From positions 17,492,959 to 17,556,958 of the forward strand of contig NC_079207.1 of assembly GCF_026745355.1 (NCBI RefSeq): a stretch of DNA of 64,000 nucleotides, written 5' to 3'. Source of the DNA: Beta vulgaris subsp. vulgaris (lineage: Eukaryota; Streptophyta; Magnoliopsida; Caryophyllales; Amaranthaceae). Shown here one piece after another: positions 1-12,093 of this stretch. Numbering within the stretch: position 1 is the first letter of the stretch; every line of letters begins with the position of its first letter. The notes below the pieces were generated by a model, which had not been told where the DNA came from, searched no databases, and saw only the letters and a list, made by a program, of their open reading frames with translations. The translations under genes and the position numbers were made by a program.

Positions 1-449
1 AGCTAGTTTGTAGGAGGTGTGCTGGACAGATTGTAATTGTTGTTTCATGTTTATTAGCTTAGTTGGCATAGCTAGGGAAGTCCAAATCAGCCGAAATTTG
101 GACACAATGTAAACAAATATGTTAGCTTTGCTATCCTTTTGGAATTAAGTCATTTGAATCAAAGTTGAGAGAGTCACACTCAAAACATTAAGCTATGTGC
201 TTATTGCTTCTTTCGGTCAGTTTAGACCATTTACAAATCTTTGCTTAATTCTATCACTTAATCGTTGAATTAGTGATTGAAACTCAAAGTAGATGCAAGT
301 TAGAAGCTTATTGTTATAACTTGATCTTAGATTGGTGGTATTTGGTTTGTGAAAGTTGGTGGTTGTTCAATAAAATTGAACCGGTTTGTAACAAGTTCTT
401 ATGTTCTCTTTCTTTGTTCTTGTTTCTTCCTTTGAATGCTCTTGAATGC
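1..449. other. No gene; possible end of an LTR
   Basis: AT-rich sequence with no protein homology that I recognise. Around 455-470 it reads ATATGTATCAGC, which resembles a degraded copia primer-binding site (TGGTATCAGAGC). The stretch before it could therefore be the 3' part of a plus-strand LTR whose start lies outside the window. This is a weak inference; nothing else is visible. Confidence 0.25.
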
Positions 450-656
450 TTAATCAATATGTATCAGCTTTCTTAGCCTAGTACAAACGTTTGCAGTTCG
501 GAGTTTTGCAGCGGCGGCAGCAATAGCAGCCTTCTTCATTCCTCTGGTGCGAAAACCAAGGGTCATATCATCCATAAAATCACCCAACGTTACAGATTTT
601 CGTGGGGTGTCAGCAGAGTTTTCAGAAGATTGAGAGATGTTCTTGCTTGAGGCCAT
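450..656 (-). pseudogene. Start of an LTR-retrotransposon gag (fragment)
   Basis: A 68-codon frame begins MASSKNISQ at 656 and lies just inside an LTR-like sequence (728-1458). Between them, on the minus strand, is TTGGCACACTCGGTGGGAC, the kind of leader seen next to the 5' LTR of plant Ty3/gypsy elements. The position directly downstream of LTR and leader is the main reason to call it the gag start. The frame is lost after about 60 codons and no protease, reverse transcriptase or integrase follows, so only the 5' end of the element remains. The clade assignment to gypsy rests on the leader and is uncertain. Confidence 0.5.
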
Positions 657-727
657 TTCTCAGATTTGTTCTTGATGACAAAACAGAGATGAGAGGCAGA
701 GATAGTCCCACCGAGTGTGCCAAAATC

Positions 728-1458
728 TGTATAATTTCGAGTCAAAATAAAAAAAGACGAGAAACAAAGTAACAAAGAAATTATATTTCAATAAATGTAT
801 TGAGTACAATCTCTGTAAACAGTTTATAATGAAAAATAAACTAAGTCCTCTGATTCTGTTTCGTAGCTTGAGAGTGACACGTGTTGGTGTCGACGTGGAG
901 TTGAATGTAGACTGGCCTGTTGTCAATGTCAACCTGAGTTTGAGTGTGGGATGATGTTTTGTCGACGTCAACCTGAGTTTGAGTTTTGTTTGTGGTATAT
1001 TCGAATGAGGGCTGACAAAGCTTGAATCTCAGTCGAATATGTTTGAGTGTGTATCTGAACAGTCGGCACAGGTTTGATGTGCTTGTTGACTAATTGCAGA
1101 GAGAATTCTAAGAGAATTTGATGAGCTCTTGAGAATAATGATCTTTCCGTCCCCTCAACTGAGAGATGTGAGGTCTATTTATAGGGAATGGAGATCCCTT
1201 CATGGACTTGGTAATTTATGGGTTTGGGCCCGTTTATGACTTGGAAGTCTTTTTACCTTTGCCACTTGACCATCTTATTCGGACTAGTAATCTGGGCTAG
1301 CCCAATACTTTATAACCCAAATTATATTTGTTTAATGTAATTTGGATATGTAATTTTAGTGGGCTAAATTAATTAAATTGGGCTATTCATATTTATTTTA
1401 GCTCAATAATAATTAATTTATTTTCATGTAAAACACTAATAAATTTTTAGTGTCTACA
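728..1458 (-). repeat. LTR of a minus-strand gypsy-like retrotransposon
   Basis: The segment starts TGTATAATT and ends GTCTACA, giving TG...CA ends. It lies directly upstream (on the minus strand) of a primer-binding-like leader and a gag start. A minus-strand TATA box (CCTATAAATAGACC) is visible near 1172-1186 as expected for an LTR promoter. The partner LTR is not in the window, so target duplication cannot be tested. Confidence 0.6.
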
Positions 1459-1697
1459 GACATGTTTTGAGAAACATTTGAAATATTTTTTGAATTTGAA
1501 AAAGGAGTCTAAATGGGATTGATGAACCAAACATTAGTTAGATTAGAAAAATGACTTCTAGTTGTGTTAGGAGTTTTAATAATAAATTCTACTCATCATT
1601 TAACTCTATTTAAAGCCCAATTGTCTTTTCCTAAGCCCACAAAGAAAACACATATATTTCATACCAACTAGAAGTCCTAACAAACCGGTGCCCCTAT
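1459..1697. other. Intergenic, nothing recognised
   Basis: AT-rich spacer between the gypsy-like LTR and a CT microsatellite. No coding frame or repeat boundary was identified. Confidence 0.5.
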
Positions 1698-1758
<61 letters not shown>

Positions 1759-1768
1759 CTCTCTCTCA
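1698..1768. repeat. (CT)n/(CA)n microsatellite
   Basis: About 50 bases of uninterrupted CT dinucleotides, a short CA run, then more CT. It probably sits in the leader-like part of the flanking LTR sequence. Confidence 0.95.
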
Positions 1769-4038
1769 CGATTTTCTCCTTCTTCTTTCTTCTTTTTGAA
1801 GAAACGATTTCTTCTTCAACATAAAACTCCCTTCCTCAATCAAACCACCGCCAACCATCGTGCGCCTGCTGCCGCCGCTGCCACATCACTAAGTCGACGA
1901 CCCTTTGTTCTTTTCTTTCTTTATTTTGGTTTGATTACCTTTCTTTCTCCTCAAGTTTTATTTAAATATTGTATTTTAAAGATTTTTTTAGTTCAATTAT
2001 GATTAAAAGTTTTAATTTGATGATTTGATTATGAATTGAAGAAGTAAAATTCAGATTTAATTATTATATTTAGATTGGATTTTGAATTATCAAAGCATGG
2101 ATTTTTAGAGTGTTAAAGATTGGAAAATTATAGTAGTATGTTATAAACTATGGAATTGATTATTCTTATAAGATTAAGTATATTTTAAGTATGTTTAAAG
2201 GGAGTTTTAAAAAATTACATGTTGCTGGAATTTTAAAAGGGATGTTATTAATGGAGTTTTGATTTCAGGATTTTAATGACTGTCATAGTAGTATTATGCT
2301 AGAAAGTGTAAGTAATTGAAGTTTTAATGATGGAATCATCTTTTAAATATTTTTAAGGAGGTTTAAAGTATTTTAAAGTTGCTTGAAATTATTTGAGTAT
2401 TGATTATAAATTTTTATTGGTTGGTTTAGGCGGAGAATTCTTTTTAGTCAATTTTTGAGACTGTTAAAGTGACATATCAGTTTGTTTACACAAGGTACGT
2501 ACATGTCGATGTATGATTGATGTAGTATCATGATTTTAAGAAGGAAAGTATGTAGTATCATGTATAGGATCTATGTGAGTTCATATATGATTGTTATTAT
2601 GTTGGATTTTACATATTTTATGTCGCTGTGCGATCATGTTAATTATGGAAAGTATATTATGAGATTCATATCATGTTTGTATGAAAGATTAATTCAAGCA
2701 TGTTGGTTGGAAACTTTATTTTATTAATTCACATGGGGAAATTAATATATGGAAAATGATATACATAGCCTTTAGGGCTACATATAAGAAGCTTAAAATA
2801 GAAATAAAAAGTTGAATCAAGCATTTATTACCTCAAATGATGTGTAATATTGTCTTGAATTCTTAAACTGTTTCTATGTTAAGAAATATATTCAATGCTT
2901 ATCCATAGCCCTTAGGGCTACATATAACATTACCCTCAATATATTTATTGGTATGGATCATTATTGAATCATGTTGTTCCCTTTTATTATTATTTCACTA
3001 TTCTATGAGGACCGGGAGCCTTATTTGGTAAGTTGATATATTTACATCTTTGAAATGTAAGTTGGTTGTTAAATAGATTCAACAAATATAGAATATTGGA
3101 TTAAAGAATGAATTAATCTTGGGTTGTAAGTTGTGTGATCACTAATCTAATCCTAATATAAAAATAAAAGTTGTGATTGTTTGATTATGTATTATCTGTA
3201 TTGCTTGTGTGTCATAACAAGTAATAAATTGTAAATCATGTAAAGTGAAACTTAGATAGTAATAAGCTTTGGACTGGTGCACGCCTGAAATATTGGACAA
3301 TCAAGAGTTGGGGTACATGGTGAGCGTGCCATGGTTTTTCTGGGTTCGGCTTGATCACTGTTCTTATTTTTATTTAAAAGGTTCCTCGATATCGTAAGTC
3401 ATGGGAATACGGAGTCGCGCCCGTGTTTTATTTTCCAAAGGGAATGCTGGTTTTAGTTAGACAACTCGGTCCAATGATTATTCAATTTAAAGTAATAAGA
3501 ATGTTGTTAAAGTTTAGTTTAGTAAAAGTTATCTGCAAGTTATTATGTTATTATTTATCACTGCTTACTATTTATTAGAATCATGTTAGGATTTTTTATT
3601 TATTTATTATGTGGTACTCAGCTTTGCTGATTACATGCTTTGTTTGTCTGTGTTGATCATGATTTTGCCTTATTAAGCCTGTGATGATCCATTCTTGGTC
3701 AGAAGATCTTTAGTACATTGTCATCTACAGGTGTGAAGATGATGCATCATTGGCTTCAGGAATGGAGAGCTTGTGTAGCTTATTGATTATTTATCGTACT
3801 TTCGTTGATACACTTTATATTTAGTTTGGTTTGAAGTCAACATTAACGTTGTTGGTTGGTTTTAAAGTTGACTTTGTTATTTATTAAATTTCAATTCTAA
3901 AGTTAGTTATTATGTTTTCCGCTGCAAATTTCTGAATAAGCCGATACATTATTGCACAGACGATAATGCTTTGATGATTCTGTAAGGTTTCTAATTGAAA
4001 AATATTTTTGGAAAAGAGAGAATTATCGGGGTGTTACA
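1769..4038 (+). repeat. Chromovirus (Del/Tekay-like) LTR sequence
   Basis: AT-rich sequence without genes. It ends GGGGTGTTACA at 4038. It shares the 18-mer GTACTCAGCTTTGCTGAT (3613-3634 region) with both LTRs of the giant-LTR element at 7462-16177, there on the opposite strand. Conserved LTR blocks of this kind are typical of Del/Tekay Ty3-gypsy elements. The left boundary is not clear (perhaps near 1565) and I could not match a target duplication, so this could be a solo or truncated LTR. Two copies of CATAGCCYTTAGGGCTACATATAA occur at about 2764 and 2904. Confidence 0.5.
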
Positions 4039-4160
4039 CTTGGCGTCTATCGTCTGATGATGTTTTGTACAAGTAGTGTAGGATCCATCGTAATGAAGGT
4101 AATTTTATCGAATTAAAACTATGTTTATACTTATTTTAGTGATGACTCAAGACCTAGAGT

Positions 4161-4782
4161 TTGTTTCTTATTCCCTTTACAAACAGTTATGTAGATCTGC
4201 AACTATCTGACGAACATATACAAGAGTTCGCACTAGCGGACATCGAAGCTAAACTTCAATGTAATGGCATCAACCTTTGTAGGTTCACTGAGGTGCCTTT
4301 TCTAGTTGAGTTCATCGCGTTCGAAGGGCTGAACAAACTTATACTTGATCAGCTTTCCTATGACATAGATTCATTAACTACCTAAAATGATAGATTATTT
4401 GCAGGCTTAACAAATGAGCAACTGTTAATTTATCATGAAATCATGGATATTGTGTCTAGACAAGAAGGCAGTATCTTTTTCGTCTACAGACATGGAGGAA
4501 CAGTAAGACATATATGTGGAGGACATTATGTGCTGCCATAAAGAAAATGGGTGATATTGTACTCCTTGTGGCTTCGAGTGGAATTGCATCACTACTCTTT
4601 CCAACATGAAGAACAACTCACTCAGGATTCAATATATCTTTGAATATCACGGAGAGCTCTATGTGCGCCGGCATTCGGTTGGGAACATATTTAGTTGCAT
4701 TGCTTATTAGAACAAAGCTTATCATCTGGGACGAAGCACCTATGATGCATAAATATTGTTTTGAAGCATTAGGTAGAAGTTT
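4161..4782 (+). pseudogene. Helitron helicase (PIF1-like), first fragment
   Basis: The translated fragments match the start of the PIF1-type helicase domain of plant Helitron RepHel proteins. In order they are: a segment with DLQLSDEHIQEFALADIEAK (about 4190-4250), a degraded Walker A region near 4485-4505 (the glycine-rich loop is damaged and lacks the expected GKT), LVASSGIASLL near 4562-4595, and IIWDEAPM near 4720-4745, which is the Walker B/DEAP motif. Several frame changes are needed, so the gene is dead. It stops at 4782, where a CACTA element begins. The rest of the domain resumes at 6730 and again at 16178. Confidence 0.85.
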
Positions 4783-6729
4783 ACAAGAGGAAAAAATCAA
4801 GAGCTGCAGTCAAAAGTGGCCTAAAGGCTGCAATTTTTTTTACCGCAATCCTTAACAATTTTGAAGGGTTGCGGTTATTGACCACAACCCTTAATAATTA
4901 AGGGTTGCAGTTTTCATCAAAACCACATCCCTTTATCCATTAAGGGTCGCAGTTGATTTAGATGAAAATCGCAACCCTTATGACCCAAAAAAAAATGTAC
5001 ATTTTTTTTGTCTCAAATGATCCCCAAATAGTCCCTTATATATATATAAGTATCATTTTTCATTGCAAACTATGTTTTTATACAAAAGGACAAATGCGTA
5101 CAAGAAGTAGATCAGAAACTAGCACCAAACAACACACAAGAGCACTGCAGTAGGAGAGGAATACAACAACACTGTAATATTTTTCGCAAGTATTTAGGAT
5201 GATTGTTCCAAATTGATATGCAACTCCTTTTTTCGAGCGACTAAATCTCATAACAGACATATCTACTATCCAGCAAGGCATCATTGCCGAAACAAGAGTG
5301 TAAGTTTTCTTCAAATGAGTGGCAGCTGCAAGGAGAAAAATCTCACAAACAAGAAATTGTTGCAACAGAGACGCATAAGTGGTTTCTCCTAGAAGAGGAT
5401 TTTCTACGTCTGTTACTGCCATTTACAATGGAGCCTATTCTAACCTCCATTGAATTCCCCCTCCCCCCAACCCCCAAAATAATAAGTGATGATCAAAACA
5501 AAACATACAAACAGAAGTTATCTTTTTTTAACTAATGTTCATAACACACAAATAAACTCATCTCTCATATCAGTTTCTCTCCCATCCATTTACCATAAAC
5601 CACATAAATCCAGTTAACAACAAATAACTCGACGACGAGGAAGCACATATGACATTCACATTAGAAATTACATTCACCACAACATAGATAAGTGAAATTG
5701 TGATAGCTATGGCATCCCACGCCAACTATGAAAGCAGCATGCAAATGCTTAAACAGGGAAACTGCAAAGACTCCATTAATGACTAGATAAAACGGGACAG
5801 ATCTGCTGCAGTTAACTTTTGGTACAACCATACAGTTATTAGGTCAATCTAGTACTGTGGTTGCAGCTTCGCAAACATTATCCACAGAACTAAAATCTTT
5901 GGCATCACTCACCAAAAAAAAACCCACATAATGATAATAACATCTAACCCTTAATTATTTTATATATAAGTAATGATAATATATCAAGTAGATAAAACAT
6001 ACTTTAATATACCAAATCAAGAGGGCAGCGACGGAGGACAATTGCAGCAACACCACGGTTGGCGCCGGAGTAGCGACGAAGGACAATAACAAGAGAGGAG
6101 GAGAGAGACATACACGAGCAGTGAAAGGAACGAGGCCACCAACGCATACCAATTACAAACGGAGAGAGAGAAACTCAAGAGATTGCAAAAGTACAACAAT
6201 TTCAAACCCTGAATCAACGAAAATCATTGAAAAAACAGTAAAATCAGGTTAAAACTTAAAATCAACAGAGAGGAGAGAGGAAGAACCTCAGTGTCGACAC
6301 GTTCAACAGTGAAAAAAATGAAAGGAGGAAGAGAGTGTGAGTGAGTGAGACAAATAGACGGCGGCGAGCAGAGAACAGAGCGAGGCTCCCGCGAATAAAG
6401 TCAGACGGCAGCCGAGGTCGGGAAGAAAGAGAGCGGCAGGGGTGTGAGTGAGAGTCTGAGAGAGAGAGAAGGGTGTGGTGTGAAGTGAGAGGAAGAGATT
6501 ATAGAGAGGTCGATTTAGCTAGGGTAAGTGAAACTTAGAACGTTAAACGGGCGAACTTCGCCAAAATGACTAACAACCCTTCATTAAAAAAAAAAGGCTC
6601 CGTTTTTTGGCATAATCGCAGCCTTTTAGTTTCCAATTTATTTTTCCTTTCTGCGAGTAGATTAAGGGCTGCGTTTTTCAGATAATTGTAGCCCTTGCAT
6701 AATAGTCCTTGGCTTTTTTCCTATAGTGA
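4783..6729. mobile_element. CACTA-type DNA transposon, non-autonomous
   Basis: The right end reads TTTTTTCCTATAGTG(A), the inverse of CACTATAGGAAAAAA. The left end, (A)CAAGAGGAAAAAATCAAGAG, aligns with it after loss of two bases. The flanking TTT on both sides (4780-4782 and 6730-6732) is a likely 3-bp target duplication: taking it as one copy restores the helicase reading R-S-L-K-D-I-M. Subterminal repeats of AAGGGTTGCGGTT and AAGGGCTGCG in both orientations lie within about 200 bp of each end, as is usual for CACTA elements. No transposase is visible. A GA- and GC-rich leader-like block (about 6020-6540) has TATAAT-like sequence on the minus strand. Confidence 0.8.
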
Positions 6730-7461
6730 TTTGAAGGACATTATGTGGTCAGCTGATATCCTAATCCGAGTCATCCTTTTTGTAGCAAGGTTGTTGTGTT
6801 TGTTGGTGACGTCAGACAAATATTACCAGTTATACCTAGGGAACCGAGCTAGACATTGTCTTTTCGACCATAAATTCCTCTTATTTGTGGGGGTTCAAGT
6901 AAAGTGCTTAAGCTTACTCGTAATATGAGACTGCAAGTAGGCAATTCAAACTCTGAAGTGGATGAAATAAGAGAGTTCTCATATTGGATATTACTAAGTG
7001 TTGGAGATGGTAAGGTTGGTGGGCCAAATGATGGTGAAGGTGTCATTGAAGTTAATGATGATATTCATATAGATGGAGGAACGACTATTTTAGCAATTGC
7101 TAAAAGCACATATCCTTGCCTCCAAGATCACCTCTAGGACGCAAAATACTTTCAATAAAGGGCTATTCTAGCTCCGAGTAATGAGATAGTCGAGACGGTC
7201 AATGATGATGTGTTGTGCACGATCCCCGGAGAGAAAAAAGTTTACATGATTTCAGATGCAATTAGTAAAGAAGAAGTCTCCCCTCAAAAAAAAAAAGTAA
7301 AGAAGAAGTCAACTTTGGGATCCATGAACTTTATTCCACTGAATTCCTAAATACAATAAAATGTTCAGTGCTACCAAATCACGGTACAAGGTTAAAGGTT
7401 GGTGCACCAGTAATGCTTCTCGGGAATGTTGATAAGACAGTTGGGTTCTATAATGGCACAA
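6730..7461 (+). pseudogene. Helitron helicase, second fragment
   Basis: Continues the helicase domain after the CACTA insertion. A frame around 6765-6830 reads VVVFVGDVRQILPVIP, the PIF1 motif III block (usually GGDFRQILPV). It is followed by KLTRNMRL (near 6905-6930), YPCLQ, and APVMLLGNVDKTVGFYNGT near 7400-7457, all standard for Helitron helicases. Frame changes and stops show decay. The fragment ends exactly at the CACAA target duplication of the giant-LTR element and continues at 16178. Confidence 0.88.
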
Positions 7462-10400
7462 TGTAACAGCCCGAATTTCCCGACCAGCTTACAAAGGATT
7501 AAGCACAGCGAAAGAGACTCTAGTCGAGGTAACTCGGACTATTACCATCACACTCACCGAACTAAATCGGAGAGTGTGGAATTCAATTCCCAACTCTATT
7601 CAAATAAATTAACTATTATAACTACGCTCTGATTCTCATACTCTATCCCATGAATTTCTACAGAAAATCCGGCAGAATTTCCTTTGAAAATAGGACAACG
7701 CTAAAGCGAGAAATAATATGAACCTGTTTGCAAATTCAATTTATAAAATATTTCCAAATCCCAAAGCTCAACAACCTCAACGCTTTCGCGGAGCAACAAC
7801 CAATAGAGAATCAGGAGCACTAACTAGCGACTCTTAAATGTAGAAATAACTATAGATTATAAACAACTAACTATTACAAAGTCAAGCGTCCTCACTTCAA
7901 TAGCAACTATAATACTGCTCCAACTTGTATTAGCTTCAACTTGAAAAGGATAACTCACGGCTTCAACCTGAAACATTTAAGTACTGCCACCCACCAAGTG
8001 ACAGGCCACAGAAATGACAAAACAACATATACACATCAGCAAAGCTGAGTACTAACCCGTAAACAAGAGTAACACATGCTTTGGTGGTTTTTTACTTAAA
8101 AACAACTCTCACACAATCAATATAAGTTCAACAATCACACCAATCATAGCATACTTAGCAGCAATATTCTTGTTGAACAAACATATTACATTTCCAAAAT
8201 TCCACGTTCCATAATACTTCATTAATCAAATAGTAACAAAATTCAATAAGAGACTCTCAACAATGACACGTTTTATATTCTCATTTAATCAACCTTTCAA
8301 CTCAGTTACTATATTTTCACAAAATCCGATCGTTTGGCATGAACGCGAGTGGAGAGGGGTACCACGCAGTACCAGCTGTCTCCAAACTAGTGAGGGTCGT
8401 CACCCAGCCTTTTATTAATATGCTTGCAAGACTTACCCGGACATGTCCTATAACGCCAGGGATTAGCCCCTCCTGGAAGGCAACAACTAGGGACTTTACC
8501 CGCCCTAACTCGGGGTGCCTATTCATGCCTCACTTTCATATTTATAAAATAAGATATTTTATGATTCATACTTGAATCCTCAATACTCATAACATAATAC
8601 CATATTCGACCTTATCTGGTCTTAGCTCATACTTGAATCATTTTCTCATTATTATACCAAATTATATTTTCAGAAACATAGTATTTTCGAAAAACTCCAA
8701 TGACTGAACAAAAAGAATACTTTTATAATAATCCAATAGCAATTCACAACTAACTCATAGAGATACATCTATAATCACAGGCATTACTATAAACGATATA
8801 TGATATCTAATATTCATATAACGCATACAGGAGCATTTAAATATATATTGCTGAACATAAAGGTTACATCCACTCTATCACAATTATGCGAAACCTCCAA
8901 GCATGATGACTTGATTTCCCATGTCATCTTGAATTATATACGTCTACATAGCCATCCTCCAACAATCACCTCAAAATAACATTGATAATCAATAACCAAA
9001 ATTAGACTAATCTAAACTATAAAAACGTAATCGTAACTTATTCCCAATTCACAAATGATCAACCTTTAACATTCTAATTTCCTTAATCCTTAATTATAAC
9101 ATAACTTCGATGATATTAGCTACATCGCTTGCATCCCAATTCATAATCACAATTCTAAATTATATAACTAACCCAACTAAACATAACTCACAACCTTACC
9201 TCAATCAAGAACATAATTTTGCTTCCACAAATATATTGAGAATATGAAGCTAGCTCGACTCATAAATAAACCTCAATAAACTTATTTCTATCTTGCACTC
9301 AAATCCTTAACCAATCGAATAACAATTCCAATATTATAATCTCCTTCATGATCCCAATGATACTCATTCAAAATCATCCTCCACTAATCAAGACTATTAA
9401 AGTAATTAGCAACTTGTATCCAACCTAGTCATTTCCCCGTAGATAACCATAATCGTCTAACATATAACTCTTATAAATACATATTTGAAATCGATACATA
9501 TATACTTTTCAAATTCCAATTATCAACATAAAGATTGTGAGCCACAACAAGTAGTAATTAATCATGTCAATAAATATCCACAACAATATTACTAAGTCTC
9601 TTAGTTACAATTAACTAACGAGAGTTAACCAAAAACACACAACTCAAGTTTCATTGATCATAGGTTAATTATAAGTAACTAAATATGATATAAGTTGAGT
9701 TCTTATTAACATAAACAGTAATAGAACTAAGTACATATCATACTCATGGTCATACATAGCGAGTTTATCTCATTAAAACAATGTCATTATCTAAGTGGGA
9801 CTTCTTTAAGGTAATTCTTAACTCACTTTGATTTATGTAGTTAAACACACACTAATTCGCTTTAGTGAATCACTAGTCAAGTAGTCTGACTTTATCATCT
9901 TATTTGATTTATAGTTATCAAACTAAAATACTTTATCAACTACGTCTTCATTAATCGAATCCATAGTTAATGAAACTAACTCAAGTACTCTTCACATTAC
10001 TAATAAGGACTAATTAATTCTCTTTCTGACTTAATAGGAGAAAACTAATTAAAGTAACTCAATCAATTTTCTTAAATAAGAATGTCTCACAAGTCTAATT
10101 ACACTTCTTTGATAAGGAGACAATAACACTAATATATTCAACTAAACTAGTAAATTCCAATTAGTCGGATTAAGTTGAGGTTATAAAGAGTCAATCAAAC
10201 TAACTTACTCATTTAGTACTCTCCAATATAACGGGATAAAGATTAGTGGTAAAATTATTTAACAAAAGTAGCTTGGAACTTATAACGTCATTTCCTAGAT
10301 TTCAATTCTAATAAACTCAACTGCAAACCACATACGTAAATGCAACACCCACCTAACATGGCTTCTCTTTACTTATTTCAAGAAGGATTGAATTAAAAGA

Positions 10401-11568
10401 ATTGTTTGTAGGCAAAGTTGATCTAGTTTACTAAGGCTACAAAACCCAATAATACCATAAACTGATTTTATACTCCAAGGAATCAAATTAGTACTTAAGT
10501 ACTCTTAGAATTGACAACAACAACAGCACAACAACACACCACCAAGCATTAAAACAACAACATGTCATCCTCATCATATCAACAACCACCACAACAACCA
10601 AGACAACACTTACAACCACTAGGAGTAACACAAACAATAGCAACAATGACAAATAATAACTTGAACTTGAATCATTAATCAAGAATTCTGAAATTTAAAG
10701 AAAAATAGACAAGAGGTATGTACCTCTGCTCTATTAGGAGCAGCGAAGACAGAGAAGAACCGAGAAATAGAAAGGTCGAGGGAGATTTTCGAAGCTTCGG
10801 CAACAACGCAGCAACAACAATAACAACAAAATCACCAACAAGATCACCTTAGATAGGCGGCAGCACCAAGCACACAGTAGCACTGACGACGGCAAGGTGG
10901 CGCGAAGAAAGAACCACCAACCGCGAACAACAGCAGCACGAATCAAAGGATGAAAGAGAAAACGAGAACAGACGGCGCTGACAAGGGGGAAAACTCCGGC
11001 GAGCCTCGAAGAATCGCCGGCGACGCGCAGGCGACGGTGAGCGAGAGAACTCGAAGGTTCACTGGGAGGAGAGAGAGAGAGCAGTCGTGTGGTGGCTTGC
11101 GAGCAACACCACACGCACGGCAAGAACACCGGTGAGGAAGGCGCGGCTCCGGTGACCATAAGATGCCGGGCGAACAGAGGAGAGAGAGATTGAGAATATG
11201 GGGATTTGGGGTTTCGGTTTTGTCGAGCAAAAGAACACGGAAATGGGGTTTAGTTTATAGATTTGGGGGTTTTTTATGGTTCTTATCCAAACAAACCGAC
11301 AGAAGGTATAGGAGTTCAAGGGCAAATTGACTTTTACTTCCTATTTGACTAAATACCACACAATTTAGTCGCACATAAGACCCAAAATAATTTTAATAAT
11401 AATAATAATAAAAATAATCTCATATAATTAAATAAATAAATATATTACAAACACGACAATAAAATTTATACTTCGCAACTCAAATAAAATAAGAATTTTC
11501 GAAACATAATTAACTTTATAAATATAATTAGCATTAAAATAAAGACTCTTAAAAACAGGGCTATTACA
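7462..11568 (-). repeat. 3' LTR of giant-LTR element (4107 bp)
   Basis: Near-identical to 12094-16177, with scattered small indels. It contains a minus-strand leader-like block at about 10730-11260 with TATA-like TCTATAAACT near 11246-11260, and a splice-donor-like GAG/GTACATACC right after a 141-codon frame. Between 8.5 and 10.5 kb it is AT-rich with no coding signal. Confidence 0.95.
10734..11159 (-). other. 141-codon open frame inside the LTR (copy 1)
   Basis: Serine-, leucine- and arginine-rich frame in the GC-rich leader-like block of the left LTR. It is unchanged over its whole length in the right LTR (15345-15770), although the surrounding LTRs differ by small indels. It has no recognisable domain, and its stop lies about 10 bases before a sequence resembling a 5' splice site (minus strand). 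It may simply be GC-rich untranslated leader. I do not claim it is a protein. Confidence 0.3.
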
Positions 11569-12093
11569 CTCTACCACCCTTAAAATAAGTTTCGTCCTCG
11601 AAACTTACAAATATTTATTTTCATAAAACCAAAATCTCAAGCTCGAAAGACATGAATGGCCAGCCTCCATTCTACCATCATCTTTTGTATCTCTACTTCA
11701 ACTTGATTCGCGAAATCAAGGAGCAAAGAAAACAAAAGGGGTAAACTTGTTGGCATTGGATTTCAATCATCTCATCGACAGAGATCTCGTTTGAAATTCA
11801 TTTACTTAAGCAAATCATACAAGTTTTCTCAAAATACACACTTTTAAGTAAAATAATATCATGAACAATCAAGTCATAACAAGATAATAATATACACAAT
11901 AGCAAATATACACACACTTAATACCCATTTAAATAAATGGATTCATATAGTACACGCGTAAGCGCAAACACTCATACGGCTTGATTCATTTATACCTAAC
12001 TCTTTAGCCAATTCATTAGACCTATATTCAACCCCTACACTATGATATGGAGATCACAGTGTATCCAAAAACTACTCAAGCTCTGATACCACT
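11569..12093 (-). other. Internal region of giant-LTR element (525 bp)
   Basis: Bounded by the polypurine tract on the left and the primer-binding site on the right. It encodes nothing recognisable: no gag, protease, reverse transcriptase, integrase or chromodomain. It holds only the cis signals for reverse transcription and perhaps packaging. Confidence 0.9.

Noticed and set aside
1200..1232. CTTGG as left duplication partner for the LTR ending at 4038
   Set aside because: It is followed by TAATT or AAGTC, not TG, and lies within another LTR, so the boundary was left open.
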